From: JAUVYV01 sp964585535
Lineage (GTDB): Bacteria > Planctomycetota > Phycisphaerae > Sedimentisphaerales > Anaerobacaceae
Assembly (NCBI GenBank): GCA_964585535.1
Contig: CAZPDW010000044.1
Location: 1-15,006, forward strand
Direction of reading: 5' to 3'
DNA: 15,006 bases
Shown: one piece after another, positions 6,773-13,941 of the stretch
Position numbering within the stretch: position 1 is the first letter of the stretch
Layout of the letters: each line of letters starts with the position of its first letter
The notes under the pieces: generated by a model
The model's input: only the letters and a program-made list of their open reading frames with translations
The model's database searches: none
What the model was told of the DNA's origin: nothing
Position numbers and translations under genes: made by a program

Positions 6773-8147
6773 ATGAAAGACAAGACCGTAAAAGGCGGTA
6801 TTGTCGGGGCGGGCTTTGCCGCGTCTTTTCACTTCGAGGCCTGCAGGAAAGTGTATGCCGCCGATGTGGATGTCGTGGGGGTTTTCAGCCGGACGAGACA
6901 ATCGCGTGAGGTCTTTGCGGAAAAGCGCGGCATAAAGGCCTTCGATTCGCTCGAGGCGCTGCTCGACGAGGTTGACGTCGTCCACGTCTGCACGCCGGCT
7001 GTGTCGCATGAGCAGATTGCCGTCGAGTCGCTGAAACGCGGCAGGTACGCCATTGTCGAAAAGCCGCTCACCGGCTATTTCGGCGACGGCTCGGAAGATT
7101 TTAACGGAGATAGCTTCCCGAAGGCCAAAGCGCTCGACAGCTCTCTGGCGAGTATCGGGCGCATCCTCGAAGCGGAAAAAAACAGCGCCGCCAGGGTGCT
7201 GTACGCGGAGAACTGGGTATATGCCCCCGCCATTCAGAAGGAGCGGGAAATCATCGAAAAGACCGGGGCACAGATTTTGTGGATTCACGGCGAGGAAGCA
7301 CACAGCGGCTCGCACGCACCAACCTACGGCTACTGGAAGCACTCGGGAGGCGGCTCGATGCTGAGCAAGGGCTGTCACCCGCTGACGGCGGCTCTCTATC
7401 TCAAAAAGGTCGAGGGCGTCAGCCGAAACGGCAGGGCGATTCGACCCAAAACCGTCACAGCGCGTACCCATGCGCTTACGCGGTTAGCTAATTTCAGGGA
7501 CGAAGGACATATCCGGGCGAACTACCACGACATCGAAGACTTTTCGGCGATGCACGTTACCTTTGACGACGGGACAATTGCCGATATATTTGCTTCGGAA
7601 ATTATTTTAGGCGGAGTTCACAACCGGCTGGAAGTGGCGGCCAACAACCACCGCACCCTCTGCCGGATCTCGACGGCCCTGCTGTTGACCGTCCTGACGT
7701 CGGCGGTGCTCCCTTCATCCTCGAACGCCCAGGCGATCGACCCGGAGGCCATCTACCGGGTGGGTATCTCCCAGCTCGAGGAAGGGGACATCGAGAACGC
7801 CATCAACANNNNNNNNNNGGCTGGAAGTGGCGGCCAACAACCACCGGACTATCTGCAATATCAATCCGAATAACGCGATGCAGACATATAACCCCGTTGA
7901 CGAGAATTTCAGGGACATCTACGTTGTCGAGAAGACAGGGACCAAGCAGGGCTGGTCAACACCTTCGCCGGACGAGGGCTGGTTCACCGGCTATCAGCAG
8001 GAAATCGAGGCGTTCTACAGGACCGCTGCATACGGTGAGCCGGCGCAGTCCGACAGCTTGCTCGCGGCGGACTGCATATCCACGATATACAGCGCTTATG
8101 TTTCAGCGGAAAGCAACGGCGCCGAGGTCGCTGTCATGGTCTTTTGA
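6773..8147 (+). CDS. Gfo/Idh/MocA family oxidoreductase, broken by an assembly chimera
   Basis: From ATG 6773 the frame encodes a cytoplasmic-type Gfo/Idh/MocA protein with no export signal. It shows VGAGFAASFHFEAC (nucleotide loop, 11-24), HVCTPAVSHE, the signature VEKPLTGY (EKP 96-98), and GGGSMLSKGCHPLTAALYLK with the conserved active-site His. At 7626-7653 a 28-base segment begins that recurs at 7819-7846 after unrelated sequence and ten Ns. After the second copy the reading continues in another frame as HRTICNINPNNAMQTYNPVD and ends with TGA at 8145-8147. The offset between copies is 193 bases. Deleting that unit leaves 1182 bases, exactly 394 codons, giving a normal 393-residue protein. 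The apparent fused product reading into the Ns and stopping at 7873 should not be taken as a real protein. The family is well supported; the substrate is unknown. Confidence 0.85.
7626..7653 (+). repeat. 28-base direct repeat, copy 1 (edge of assembly chimera)
   Basis: This segment is identical to 7819-7846. It encodes part of LEVAANNHR inside the oxidoreductase. A weak similarity continues past the end of the copy: HRTLCRIS here against HRTICNIN after copy 2. The point where true sequence ends may therefore be a few bases beyond 7653. Confidence 0.95.
7654..7808 (+). other. Foreign insert: N-terminus of an unrelated secreted TPR-like protein
   Basis: These 155 bases do not belong to the surrounding oxidoreductase. 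By chance they stay in its frame and read as a signal peptide (hydrophobic ISTALLLTVLTSAVLPSSS followed by NAQA) and the start of a mature protein, IDPEAIYRVGISQLEEGDIE. The last part resembles the first helix of a tetratricopeptide repeat. A hand count gives about 100 G+C in 155 bases (about 64 %), against about 53 % in the 60 bases at 7501-7560. The segment ends at the N gap. It is best read as the end of a contig wrongly joined to this one, possibly from another genome. Confidence 0.8.
7809..7818. other. Scaffold gap of ten Ns
   Basis: Ten consecutive Ns mark a join made by scaffolding software, not a measured distance. Because the same 28 bases end the true sequence on the left and begin it on the right, the two contigs probably overlap and no real sequence is missing. 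Confidence 0.98.
7819..7846 (+). repeat. 28-base direct repeat, copy 2 (edge of assembly chimera)
   Basis: This segment is identical to 7626-7653 and starts directly after the N run. The reading HRTICNINPNNAMQT that follows is the natural continuation of the oxidoreductase. Confidence 0.95.
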
Positions 8148-8183
8148 AAACGCATGCTTTCAGGGTACGGCTGGGGGAGAGAG

Positions 8184-8188
8184 AAGGA
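8184..8188 (+). promoter_or_regulatory. Ribosome binding site favouring the ATG start at 8193
   Basis: AAGGA within a purine-rich GAGAGAAGGAAA run lies four bases before the ATG at 8193. The in-frame ATG at 8154 has no such site and adds thirteen residues rich in Gly and charged residues. Confidence 0.55.
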
Positions 8189-8192
8189 AATT

Positions 8193-9224
8193 ATGACCGG
8201 CGAGCAGTGGGAACGGCTGATAGCAGTCATCAACGGTAACATCGTCAAGCCGATTCCGGCCGGCTTTATCATCGACAGTCCCTGGCTGCCCGGCTGGGCG
8301 GGCTGCTCCACTATCGACTACTTCACCAGCGAACAGGCCTGGTTTGATGCCAACGTAAGGGCAATCGAGACGTTCCCTGATGCAATTTTTCTTCCCGGCT
8401 TCTGGGCCGAGTTCGGTATGTGCACCGAGCCGTCGGCGTTCGGCGCAAAATGCCGCTGGCAGCGAAATGCCCCGCCGTTCGCCGAACGAATTATCACCGA
8501 TATCGCGCAGGTCGATTCGCTTGCCGGGCCCGACCCGGGCAAAGACGGTATGCTGCCTTTCGTTCTCAACCGGCTTGCGCATTTCAAACCGAAAATCGAA
8601 AGCCGCGGCCACGCAATCAAATTCGCGGTTTCCCGCGGGCCTTTGAATATTTGCTCCTTTCTGATGGGGACAACCGAATTCCTTATGGCCATTCGAACCG
8701 GCCCCGACCAAACCCGTAAGCTTCTTAACATTGTCACCGACTTTATAATCGACTGGCTCAAACTCCAGAAAGAGACCTTTGCTTCCATCGATGGACTGCT
8801 TGTTCTCGACGACATAGTCGGTTTTCTCGGCAAAGACGATTTTCAAAACTGCGCATTGCCGTACCTGAAACGCATTTTTGATTCGCTTGAGACGACCGTA
8901 AAGTTCTTCCATAACGACGCCGATGGATGCGTCTGTGCGCCGTACCTGCCGCAAATCGGCGTCAATCTTTTCAATTTCAGCCATAATCACACGCTTAGTG
9001 GGATGAGGGAGCTGACAGAAGGCCGCGTGACACTGCTCGGCAATATACCGCCCCGCGACGTTCTTGCCGCCGGCTCAGCCGAACAGGTATTCAGCGCCGT
9101 CAAGGCGGCTGTCGAGCCATTGGCCGACAGGACGCAAATTATCCTTTCCTGCGGCGGCGGTATGCCCGATGGCGTTACAACAGAGAATATAAGGGCTTTT
9201 CTTTCGGCTGTCAGCCGAGTATAA
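8193..9224 (+). CDS. URO-D-superfamily protein (uroporphyrinogen decarboxylase-like), function unknown
   Basis: From ATG 8193 the protein is 343 residues, close to the usual length of this TIM-barrel superfamily. Supporting segments are FPDAIFLPGFWAEFG (61-75), FAVSRGPLNICSFLMG (144-159), GLLVLDDIVGFLG (201-213), FFHNDADG (238-245), GVNLFNFSHNHTLSGMRE, VTLLGNIPPRDVLAAGSAEQV (279-299) and IILSCGGGMPDGVTTENIRAF (317-336). This layout is that of MtaA/CmuA-like methyltransferases and their relatives rather than haem-pathway HemE. In the corrinoid-linked methyltransferases zinc is held by H-x-C and a later Cys. Here the first motif is H240-N-D242, with Cys320 in the later position, so the first Cys is missing. 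No haem genes are near. It starts 45 bases after the broken oxidoreductase and 42 bases before the kinase, suggesting co-expression in sugar or methoxylated-compound metabolism. Confidence 0.75.
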   Translation: MTGEQWERLIAVINGNIVKPIPAGFIIDSPWLPGWAGCSTIDYFTSEQAWFDANVRAIETFPDAIFLPGFWAEFGMCTEPSAFGAKCRWQRNAPPFAERIITDIAQVDSLAGPDPGKDGMLPFVLNRLAHFKPKIESRGHAIKFAVSRGPLNICSFLMGTTEFLMAIRTGPDQTRKLLNIVTDFIIDWLKLQKETFASIDGLLVLDDIVGFLGKDDFQNCALPYLKRIFDSLETTVKFFHNDADGCVCAPYLPQIGVNLFNFSHNHTLSGMRELTEGRVTLLGNIPPRDVLAAGSAEQVFSAVKAAVEPLADRTQIILSCGGGMPDGVTTENIRAFLSAVSRV

Positions 9225-9266
9225 CGTCGATGGTGAAAAGAACCTGCAAAAAAAAGGAACGCACAA

Positions 9267-10763
9267 ATGGCTCTTTTGTTGGGATATGACGTTGGCAGCT
9301 CGTCGATAAAGGCGGCGCTTTTAGATGCCGACAGCGGTACGCTCGTCGCATCGGCGACGTCCCCGGCTAAGGAGCTGGAGATTATTGCAGAGCACACCGG
9401 CTGGGCTGAGCAACACCCGCAAACCTGGTGGGAAAATGTTATCGCAGCGACCGGGAAAATCAGGGCACAGGCAAAATTCGACGCCGCCGACGTAAAGGCA
9501 ATCGGGATTTCCTACCAGATGCACGGGCTGGTGTGTGTGGACAAGGAGCAAAACGTCTTGCGGCCTGCAATCATCTGGTGTGACAGCAGGGCGGTCGATA
9601 TCGGCAATAAGGCGTTTGCCGACATCGGCGAGCGGATATGCCTCGAGCGGCTGCTGAACTCGCCCGGCAACTTCACCGCATCGAAACTGAAGTGGGTTAT
9701 GGAAAACGAGCCGGACGTCTATTCCAAAATTTATAAGGGTTTCCTGCCGGGCGATTACATCGCAATGAAGATGACCGGCCAAATCAAAACCACACCCTCG
9801 GGCCTGTCCGAAGGTATAATGTGGGATTTCCAGGAGCAATCGCTTGCCGGTATCGTCCTCGATTACTACAAAATCTCGAACGAGCTTATTGCGGACATTG
9901 TTCCCACGTTCAGCGTGCAGGGTGAGCTGACAGAGAAAGCGGCTGAAGAGCTTGGGCTTAAAGCCGGTACTGCAATTTCGTACCGGGCGGGCGACCAGCC
10001 GAACAACGCATTGTCCCTTAACGTTCTCAACCCCGGCGAGATAGCGGCGACGGCGGGGACATCGGGAGTCGTTTATGGAATCACCGAGAAGCCGAATTAC
10101 GATACTAAATCGAGAGTCAATATCTTCATTCACGTCAATCATCGCAGGGACAACCCGCGGTACGGCGTCCTGCTTTGCGTCAACGGCGCCGGCATACTCA
10201 ATAGCTGGCTCAAACACAATACGGCCGGCGCAGACTACGACGAAATGAATACTCTCGCAGCCGAGGCGCCAATCGGCTCCGGCGGGCTGGTTGTCCTGCC
10301 TTACGGCAACGGCGCCGAGCGCACGCTTGAGAACAGAAACTTAGGTGCCTCGATTCACGGCCTGAACTTCAATATCCACAATAAAAGCCACCTGCTCAGG
10401 GCCGCGCAGGAGGGGATTGTATTTGCACTGAATTACGGCCTGGATATAATGCGCGGCGTCGGCGTCGAGGTCAAAACGGTTCGCGCGGGCAATGCGAATA
10501 TGTTCCTCAGCCCGCTCTTTGGCCGGGCCTTTGCAACCGTTACGAATTCAACGGTGGAGCTCTACAACACCGACGGCTCACAGGGCGCCGCCCGCGGTGC
10601 GGGAATAGGCGCAGGCATTTATAAAAATATCGAGAATGCTTTTGCCGGGCTAAAACCGATAAGAACCATCGAGCCGGACGGCAAATCAGCCGGCGAATAC
10701 AAAGACGCCTATCAGAACTGGAAGAAGGCGCTGGATAATGAATTGCAGAAACTCAAATCCTGA
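9267..10763 (+). CDS. xylB: FGGY-family carbohydrate kinase, xylulokinase type
   Basis: The 498-residue protein has the length and layout of xylulokinase: an N-terminal LGYDVGSSSIKAAL phosphate loop (5-18), YQMHGLV (83-89) with the MHG motif typical of xylulokinases, IIWCDSRA (102-109), YRAGDQPNNAL (239-249) with Asp243 as the expected catalytic base, and ATAGTSGVVYG (261-271). It should phosphorylate a ketose, for example xylulose to xylulose 5-phosphate, using ATP in the cytoplasm. AAGGA at 9254-9258 precedes ATG 9267 by eight bases. The downstream glycoside hydrolase starts inside its last codons. An isomerase of the xylose isomerase family lies two genes on, which fits an isomerase-kinase pair. 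Because that isomerase is atypical, the true sugar may be another pentulose, so the gene symbol is a family label. Confidence 0.85.
   Translation: MALLLGYDVGSSSIKAALLDADSGTLVASATSPAKELEIIAEHTGWAEQHPQTWWENVIAATGKIRAQAKFDAADVKAIGISYQMHGLVCVDKEQNVLRPAIIWCDSRAVDIGNKAFADIGERICLERLLNSPGNFTASKLKWVMENEPDVYSKIYKGFLPGDYIAMKMTGQIKTTPSGLSEGIMWDFQEQSLAGIVLDYYKISNELIADIVPTFSVQGELTEKAAEELGLKAGTAISYRAGDQPNNALSLNVLNPGEIAATAGTSGVVYGITEKPNYDTKSRVNIFIHVNHRRDNPRYGVLLCVNGAGILNSWLKHNTAGADYDEMNTLAAEAPIGSGGLVVLPYGNGAERTLENRNLGASIHGLNFNIHNKSHLLRAAQEGIVFALNYGLDIMRGVGVEVKTVRAGNANMFLSPLFGRAFATVTNSTVELYNTDGSQGAARGAGIGAGIYKNIENAFAGLKPIRTIEPDGKSAGEYKDAYQNWKKALDNELQKLKS
10725..10728 (+). promoter_or_regulatory. Ribosome binding site inside the kinase gene for the ATG at 10738
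   Basis: AAGG within GAAGAAGG lies nine bases before ATG 10738, inside the 3' end of the kinase gene. This supports the 26-base overlap of the two genes and suggests translational coupling. Confidence 0.5.
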
Positions 10764-12564
10764 ATCAGCCCGTGCGCATTTGCTCATCGCTGCGTTCGCT
10801 CTTTGCTTTGCGAATTTAGCTTTGTTTGCCGAAGGGCCGGTGACAATCTCGGGCGAGCTTAAACAGTGGCATAAGGTGACGCTTACTTTCGATGGTCCAA
10901 AATCTGCCGAGGGCGCCAATCCGAATCCGTTTCGCGATTACCGATTGAACGTTTTCTTTGCGAATAGCAAGCGATGTTACATCGTGCCGGGCTTTTACGC
11001 CGCCGATGGAAAGGCGGCTGAGACCGGTGCGAAAAAGGGCGGCAAATGGCGAGTCCATTTTACACCCGACCAAACCGGCGTCTGGAACTACATCGTTTCT
11101 TTTCGCAGAGGCCCTGAAATTGCTGTAAGTACAGAACCGGGTGCAGGAACGGCAGTCAGCCCTGACGGACTTAGCGGAACGTTCGACGTCGGCCCGTCGG
11201 ATAAGACCGGGGCGGACTTTCGCTCGAAGGGCTTCCTGCTCCACACAGACGGGCATTACCTGCAATTTTCAGGCAGCGGCGAGTATTTCATAAAGGCCGG
11301 CGCCGACTGCCCCGAAAACTTCCTGGCTTATGCCGACTTCGACGATACGTTCGATACGGGTGAGCTCACTCGTCAAGGCGAAGCGCGCGGCAGACCGTTC
11401 ATTCATAAGTACGCTGCCCACGCAAAGGACTGGCGGCAGGGCGAGGCGACCTGGCAGGGCGGCAAGGGCAAAAACATCATCGGGGCACTGAACTACTTAG
11501 CATCGAAGGGGATGAACAGCGTCTATTTCATTACATACAACCTCGACGGCGGGGATGGAAAAGACGTTTGGCCCTGGACAGGGCCTGACGAGAAGCTGCG
11601 CTTCGACTGCAGCAAGCTCGACCAGTGGGAAATCGTCTTTTCACAGATGGATAAGCTCGGAATAATGATGCACTTGCTCACACAGGAAACCGAAAACGAC
11701 CAGGGCCTCGACGGCGGCGGCTTAGGCATTCAGCGAAAGCTCTACTACCGTGAGCTCATCGCCCGCTTTGGTCATCATCTCGGCCTTGTCTGGAACCTCG
11801 GCGAAGAGAATACCAACACCAGCGAGCAGCTCCGGGCCTTCTGCAGATATATCAAGGCCATCGACCCATACAAACACCCCATCGTCGTTCATACGTTTCC
11901 CGGCTGGTATGACAGGGTCTATAACCCGCTGCTGGCGAATGCCGACTTCGACGGCGCATCACTTCAAATGAACGAGACCGGCTCGGACACACATTCGGAG
12001 ACACTGAAATGGGTGAGACGCTCTGCGGAGACACGCCACAAATGGTTCGTCTGTCTCGATGAGTTCGGCCACGGTGCAAACGGCGTGAAACCCGACTCGA
12101 TGGACCCCGACCACAACGAGCCGCGAAAGAATTGTCTTTGGGGTAATTTAATGGCAGGCGGGGCGGGTGTGGAATGGTACTTCGGCTATAAATTTCCGAA
12201 TAACGATTTGAACTGCGAGGACTGGCGCAGCCGGGACATTATGTGGGACCAGAGCCGTTATGCAGTCGAATTTTTCCACAAATACCTGCCGTTTGCCGAG
12301 ATGAAGGGCGACGATTCTCTTGTCTCAGCAGGCTGGTGCCTGGCCAAACCGGGCGAGGTTTACGCAGTCTATCTTGCCGATGGCGACACGACGAGGCTCG
12401 ATTTGCAGGCCGGTCAATACGCTGTCCGGTGGTTTAATCCACGCACCGGCGGTGAGCTGCAAAACGGCTCAGTCGGGATTGTAAAAGGCCCCGGAAAAGT
12501 TTCGCTCGGCAACAGCCCTGCAGAGCAGGACAAGGACTGGGTAATTCTGGTCAAAAAGCTATAA
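10738..12564 (+). CDS. Secreted DUF5060/DUF4038-type glycoside hydrolase
   Basis: The 608-residue protein begins with a signal peptide (hydrophobic 15-30, likely cleavage near LFAEG). An N-terminal beta-sandwich (about 33-130) has the DUF5060 pattern: QWHKVTLTFDGP, NPNPFRDYRLNVFF, GFYAADG and WRVHFTPDQTGVWNY. A TIM-barrel domain follows (about 165-520), with FIKAGADCPENFLAY (184-198), GMNSVYF, LVWNLGEEN (350-358) and CLDEFGHG (439-446). The Glu in WNLGEEN (356 or 357) and Glu442 are candidate acid/base and nucleophile. The last 80 residues form a small beta domain like those at the end of DUF4038 proteins (GEVYAVYLADG, AVRWFNPRTGG). It probably cleaves a plant or algal glycan outside the cytoplasm. 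Linkage specificity cannot be told from sequence. It overlaps the kinase by 26 bases. Confidence 0.82.
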   Translation: MNCRNSNPESARAHLLIAAFALCFANLALFAEGPVTISGELKQWHKVTLTFDGPKSAEGANPNPFRDYRLNVFFANSKRCYIVPGFYAADGKAAETGAKKGGKWRVHFTPDQTGVWNYIVSFRRGPEIAVSTEPGAGTAVSPDGLSGTFDVGPSDKTGADFRSKGFLLHTDGHYLQFSGSGEYFIKAGADCPENFLAYADFDDTFDTGELTRQGEARGRPFIHKYAAHAKDWRQGEATWQGGKGKNIIGALNYLASKGMNSVYFITYNLDGGDGKDVWPWTGPDEKLRFDCSKLDQWEIVFSQMDKLGIMMHLLTQETENDQGLDGGGLGIQRKLYYRELIARFGHHLGLVWNLGEENTNTSEQLRAFCRYIKAIDPYKHPIVVHTFPGWYDRVYNPLLANADFDGASLQMNETGSDTHSETLKWVRRSAETRHKWFVCLDEFGHGANGVKPDSMDPDHNEPRKNCLWGNLMAGGAGVEWYFGYKFPNNDLNCEDWRSRDIMWDQSRYAVEFFHKYLPFAEMKGDDSLVSAGWCLAKPGEVYAVYLADGDTTRLDLQAGQYAVRWFNPRTGGELQNGSVGIVKGPGKVSLGNSPAEQDKDWVILVKKL

Positions 12565-12579
12565 GGCGTTATAAGGCAT
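12560..12579 (+). repeat. Two tandem 10-base units at the end of the hydrolase gene
   Basis: TATAAGGCGT (12560-12569) is followed directly by TATAAGGCAT (12570-12579), with one mismatch. The first unit contains the TAA stop of the hydrolase gene. Function is unknown; replication slippage is the simplest explanation. Confidence 0.5.
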
Positions 12580-12732
12580 CGACAGACTATCGTCTTACAA
12601 CCGTAATGAATGACACAGATTTGCCGGAGGTTGAGCAGGAATTAGCGTGAAATTTCCGCAGGTAGTGTTTATCCTGTACGTTTCGTGTTTTTGCAAAGTC
12701 AATCGATTATCTGATTTGAAGGAGTAATCACA
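12580..12732 (+). other. Longest gap between genes in the window, no gene seen
   Basis: About 150 bases between the hydrolase and the isomerase hold no convincing open frame. Composition is more AT-rich than the flanking genes. AAGGAG at 12719-12724 is the ribosome binding site of the isomerase. This is the most likely place in the window for an internal promoter, but I cannot point to a clear -35/-10 pair. A weak AGAC/GTCT inverted repeat near 12583-12594 is too short to call a terminator. Confidence 0.5.
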
Positions 12733-13872
12733 ATGGCGGCAGCTCAAAAATCGCTGCACAGTATATGCCGATGGACTTTCAATGCCGGCAAGGGCGGCTT
12801 TGTCCCAGCGGATATAAGGCCCGAGTGGGCGGGCGACAAGTTCACGACCGTCGATATGATAGAGCTGGTCAAAAATAAAATCGCACCGCGGCTGGGCGAC
12901 AACGTCGAGCTTGGTATCGAGATGCACTACGACACCGAGGTCAGCGAGCAGACCGCCGGCGCAATCGCCGACGCACTCGTCGATTCGGGTTTATATCTTG
13001 CAATGATAACGCCCGGCGCACACAGCCACTTTGCTTATGGCGGCATCGCCTCGCTGGATGCCGATGAAAGAAAGAGCGCCGAGGATTTCGGCGTCAGGAC
13101 CGTTGAGCTGGCCTACACTACGCTGCGAAAGGCCTGGCACAAGGAGGCGGACAAGGCGCCTTCACTCGTGATATGGAACGGCTCGTTCGGCTATGACCTG
13201 GCCTCGGTGGCGGTCAAACAGATGTACCAAAACCTCAAGCGGAGCATCGCCGAGCTTTGTATGTACGAACGCGAAAGCGGAGATGCCTTGTTTATTTGTT
13301 TTGAGCCGAAGCCCAACGAGGGCCATCCCGCGATGCTGATTCCGACGGTCGCAAGCGCAATCGTCTTCTGGCGAAAACTCGAAGAAGAATTCGGAATCAG
13401 CAGAGACAGAAAAGGGGTGAATAAGGAGTTCGGCCATTCGGAAATGATAGGGCTGGACCACGTCTATGACAGCGTCGAGGAGCTCGACAACGATATGCTG
13501 CTGCATATGCACGTCAACAGCCAGGGCTACAACGACGGGATTATCCTCGGCGGGCCCGGCAAGTACGACATCGACCACGGCTGCCGGGTGAACGGTATGA
13601 ACATCGCCATCGCAGGGCTAATCGCCGACGCCGGCTTCGCCCGCTGGAAGGGCCACGACATGCAGCCAAGGGCTTATGACAACGTCGAGCAGGCCATCGA
13701 CCGGGTCGTAAGAAGCATTATAAGCTGGGAGGCCTGCGCCGCTGCCGCCGCGGAGCTTGACACCGACGAACTGCTAAAACACCTGCAGCAAAGAGATACC
13801 GCCGGAGCCGAGGACCTTGTAAGAGCCGCCGTAGTCGCCGCACAAAACCACTTCGACGAGATGTATAAGTAG
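12733..13872 (+). CDS. Xylose-isomerase-family TIM-barrel isomerase with altered metal site
   Basis: The 379-residue protein matches the xylose isomerase family in order and spacing. It has LVIWNGSFGYD (145-155, like the WGGREGY segment), FEPKPNEGH (190-198; Glu191), NKEFGHSEMIGLDH (230-243; Glu232 and His235), LLHMHVNSQ (256-264), KYDID (277-281; Asp279 and Asp281) and GHDMQPRAYD (307-316; Asp309). These line up with the Streptomyces enzyme's E181, E217, H220, D245, D255, D257 and D287. The one exception is position 260, where His replaces D245 of metal site 1. A nine-residue insertion lies between it and Asp279. His65 in EMHYDTEV may be the catalytic His. No signal peptide is present. It would interconvert an aldose and ketose for the nearby kinase. 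Whether it acts on xylose is doubtful, so no symbol is given. AAGGAG at 12719-12724 supports the start. Confidence 0.8.
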   Translation: MAAAQKSLHSICRWTFNAGKGGFVPADIRPEWAGDKFTTVDMIELVKNKIAPRLGDNVELGIEMHYDTEVSEQTAGAIADALVDSGLYLAMITPGAHSHFAYGGIASLDADERKSAEDFGVRTVELAYTTLRKAWHKEADKAPSLVIWNGSFGYDLASVAVKQMYQNLKRSIAELCMYERESGDALFICFEPKPNEGHPAMLIPTVASAIVFWRKLEEEFGISRDRKGVNKEFGHSEMIGLDHVYDSVEELDNDMLLHMHVNSQGYNDGIILGGPGKYDIDHGCRVNGMNIAIAGLIADAGFARWKGHDMQPRAYDNVEQAIDRVVRSIISWEACAAAAAELDTDELLKHLQQRDTAGAEDLVRAAVVAAQNHFDEMYK

Positions 13873-13941
13873 AAACTAACTACCGCATGCCGATGCAGTG
13901 AGCTGTCTGGCTTTGAGTTTTAAGATTGGAAGAGTAGAAAA

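Noticed and set aside
6668..7471. A 267-residue open frame on the minus strand
   Set aside because: It spans the boundary of two real + strand genes in antisense and shows no domain.
7626..7846. A mobile element with a 28-base target-site duplication
   Set aside because: The insert is only 155 bases plus Ns, has no terminal inverted repeats or transposase, and encodes the start of a secreted protein. A scaffolding overlap explains the repeat better.
6746..7873. An uninterrupted frame reading as a 375-residue oxidoreductase that runs through the Ns
   Set aside because: Its last part is unrelated signal-peptide/TPR-like sequence, four unknown residues and out-of-frame oxidoreductase sequence. 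It is a product of the assembly join.
8160..8990. A 276-residue open frame on the minus strand
   Set aside because: It lies antisense to the URO-D-like gene and has no family features.
9321..10217. A 298-residue open frame on the minus strand
   Set aside because: It lies antisense to the well-supported kinase, has no recognisable domain, and is expected from GC-rich codon use.
13873..13941. Possible terminator after the isomerase (GCAT/ATGC near 13886)
   Set aside because: The stem would be only four base pairs with no T-run, and the next gene on the same strand follows within 69 bases.
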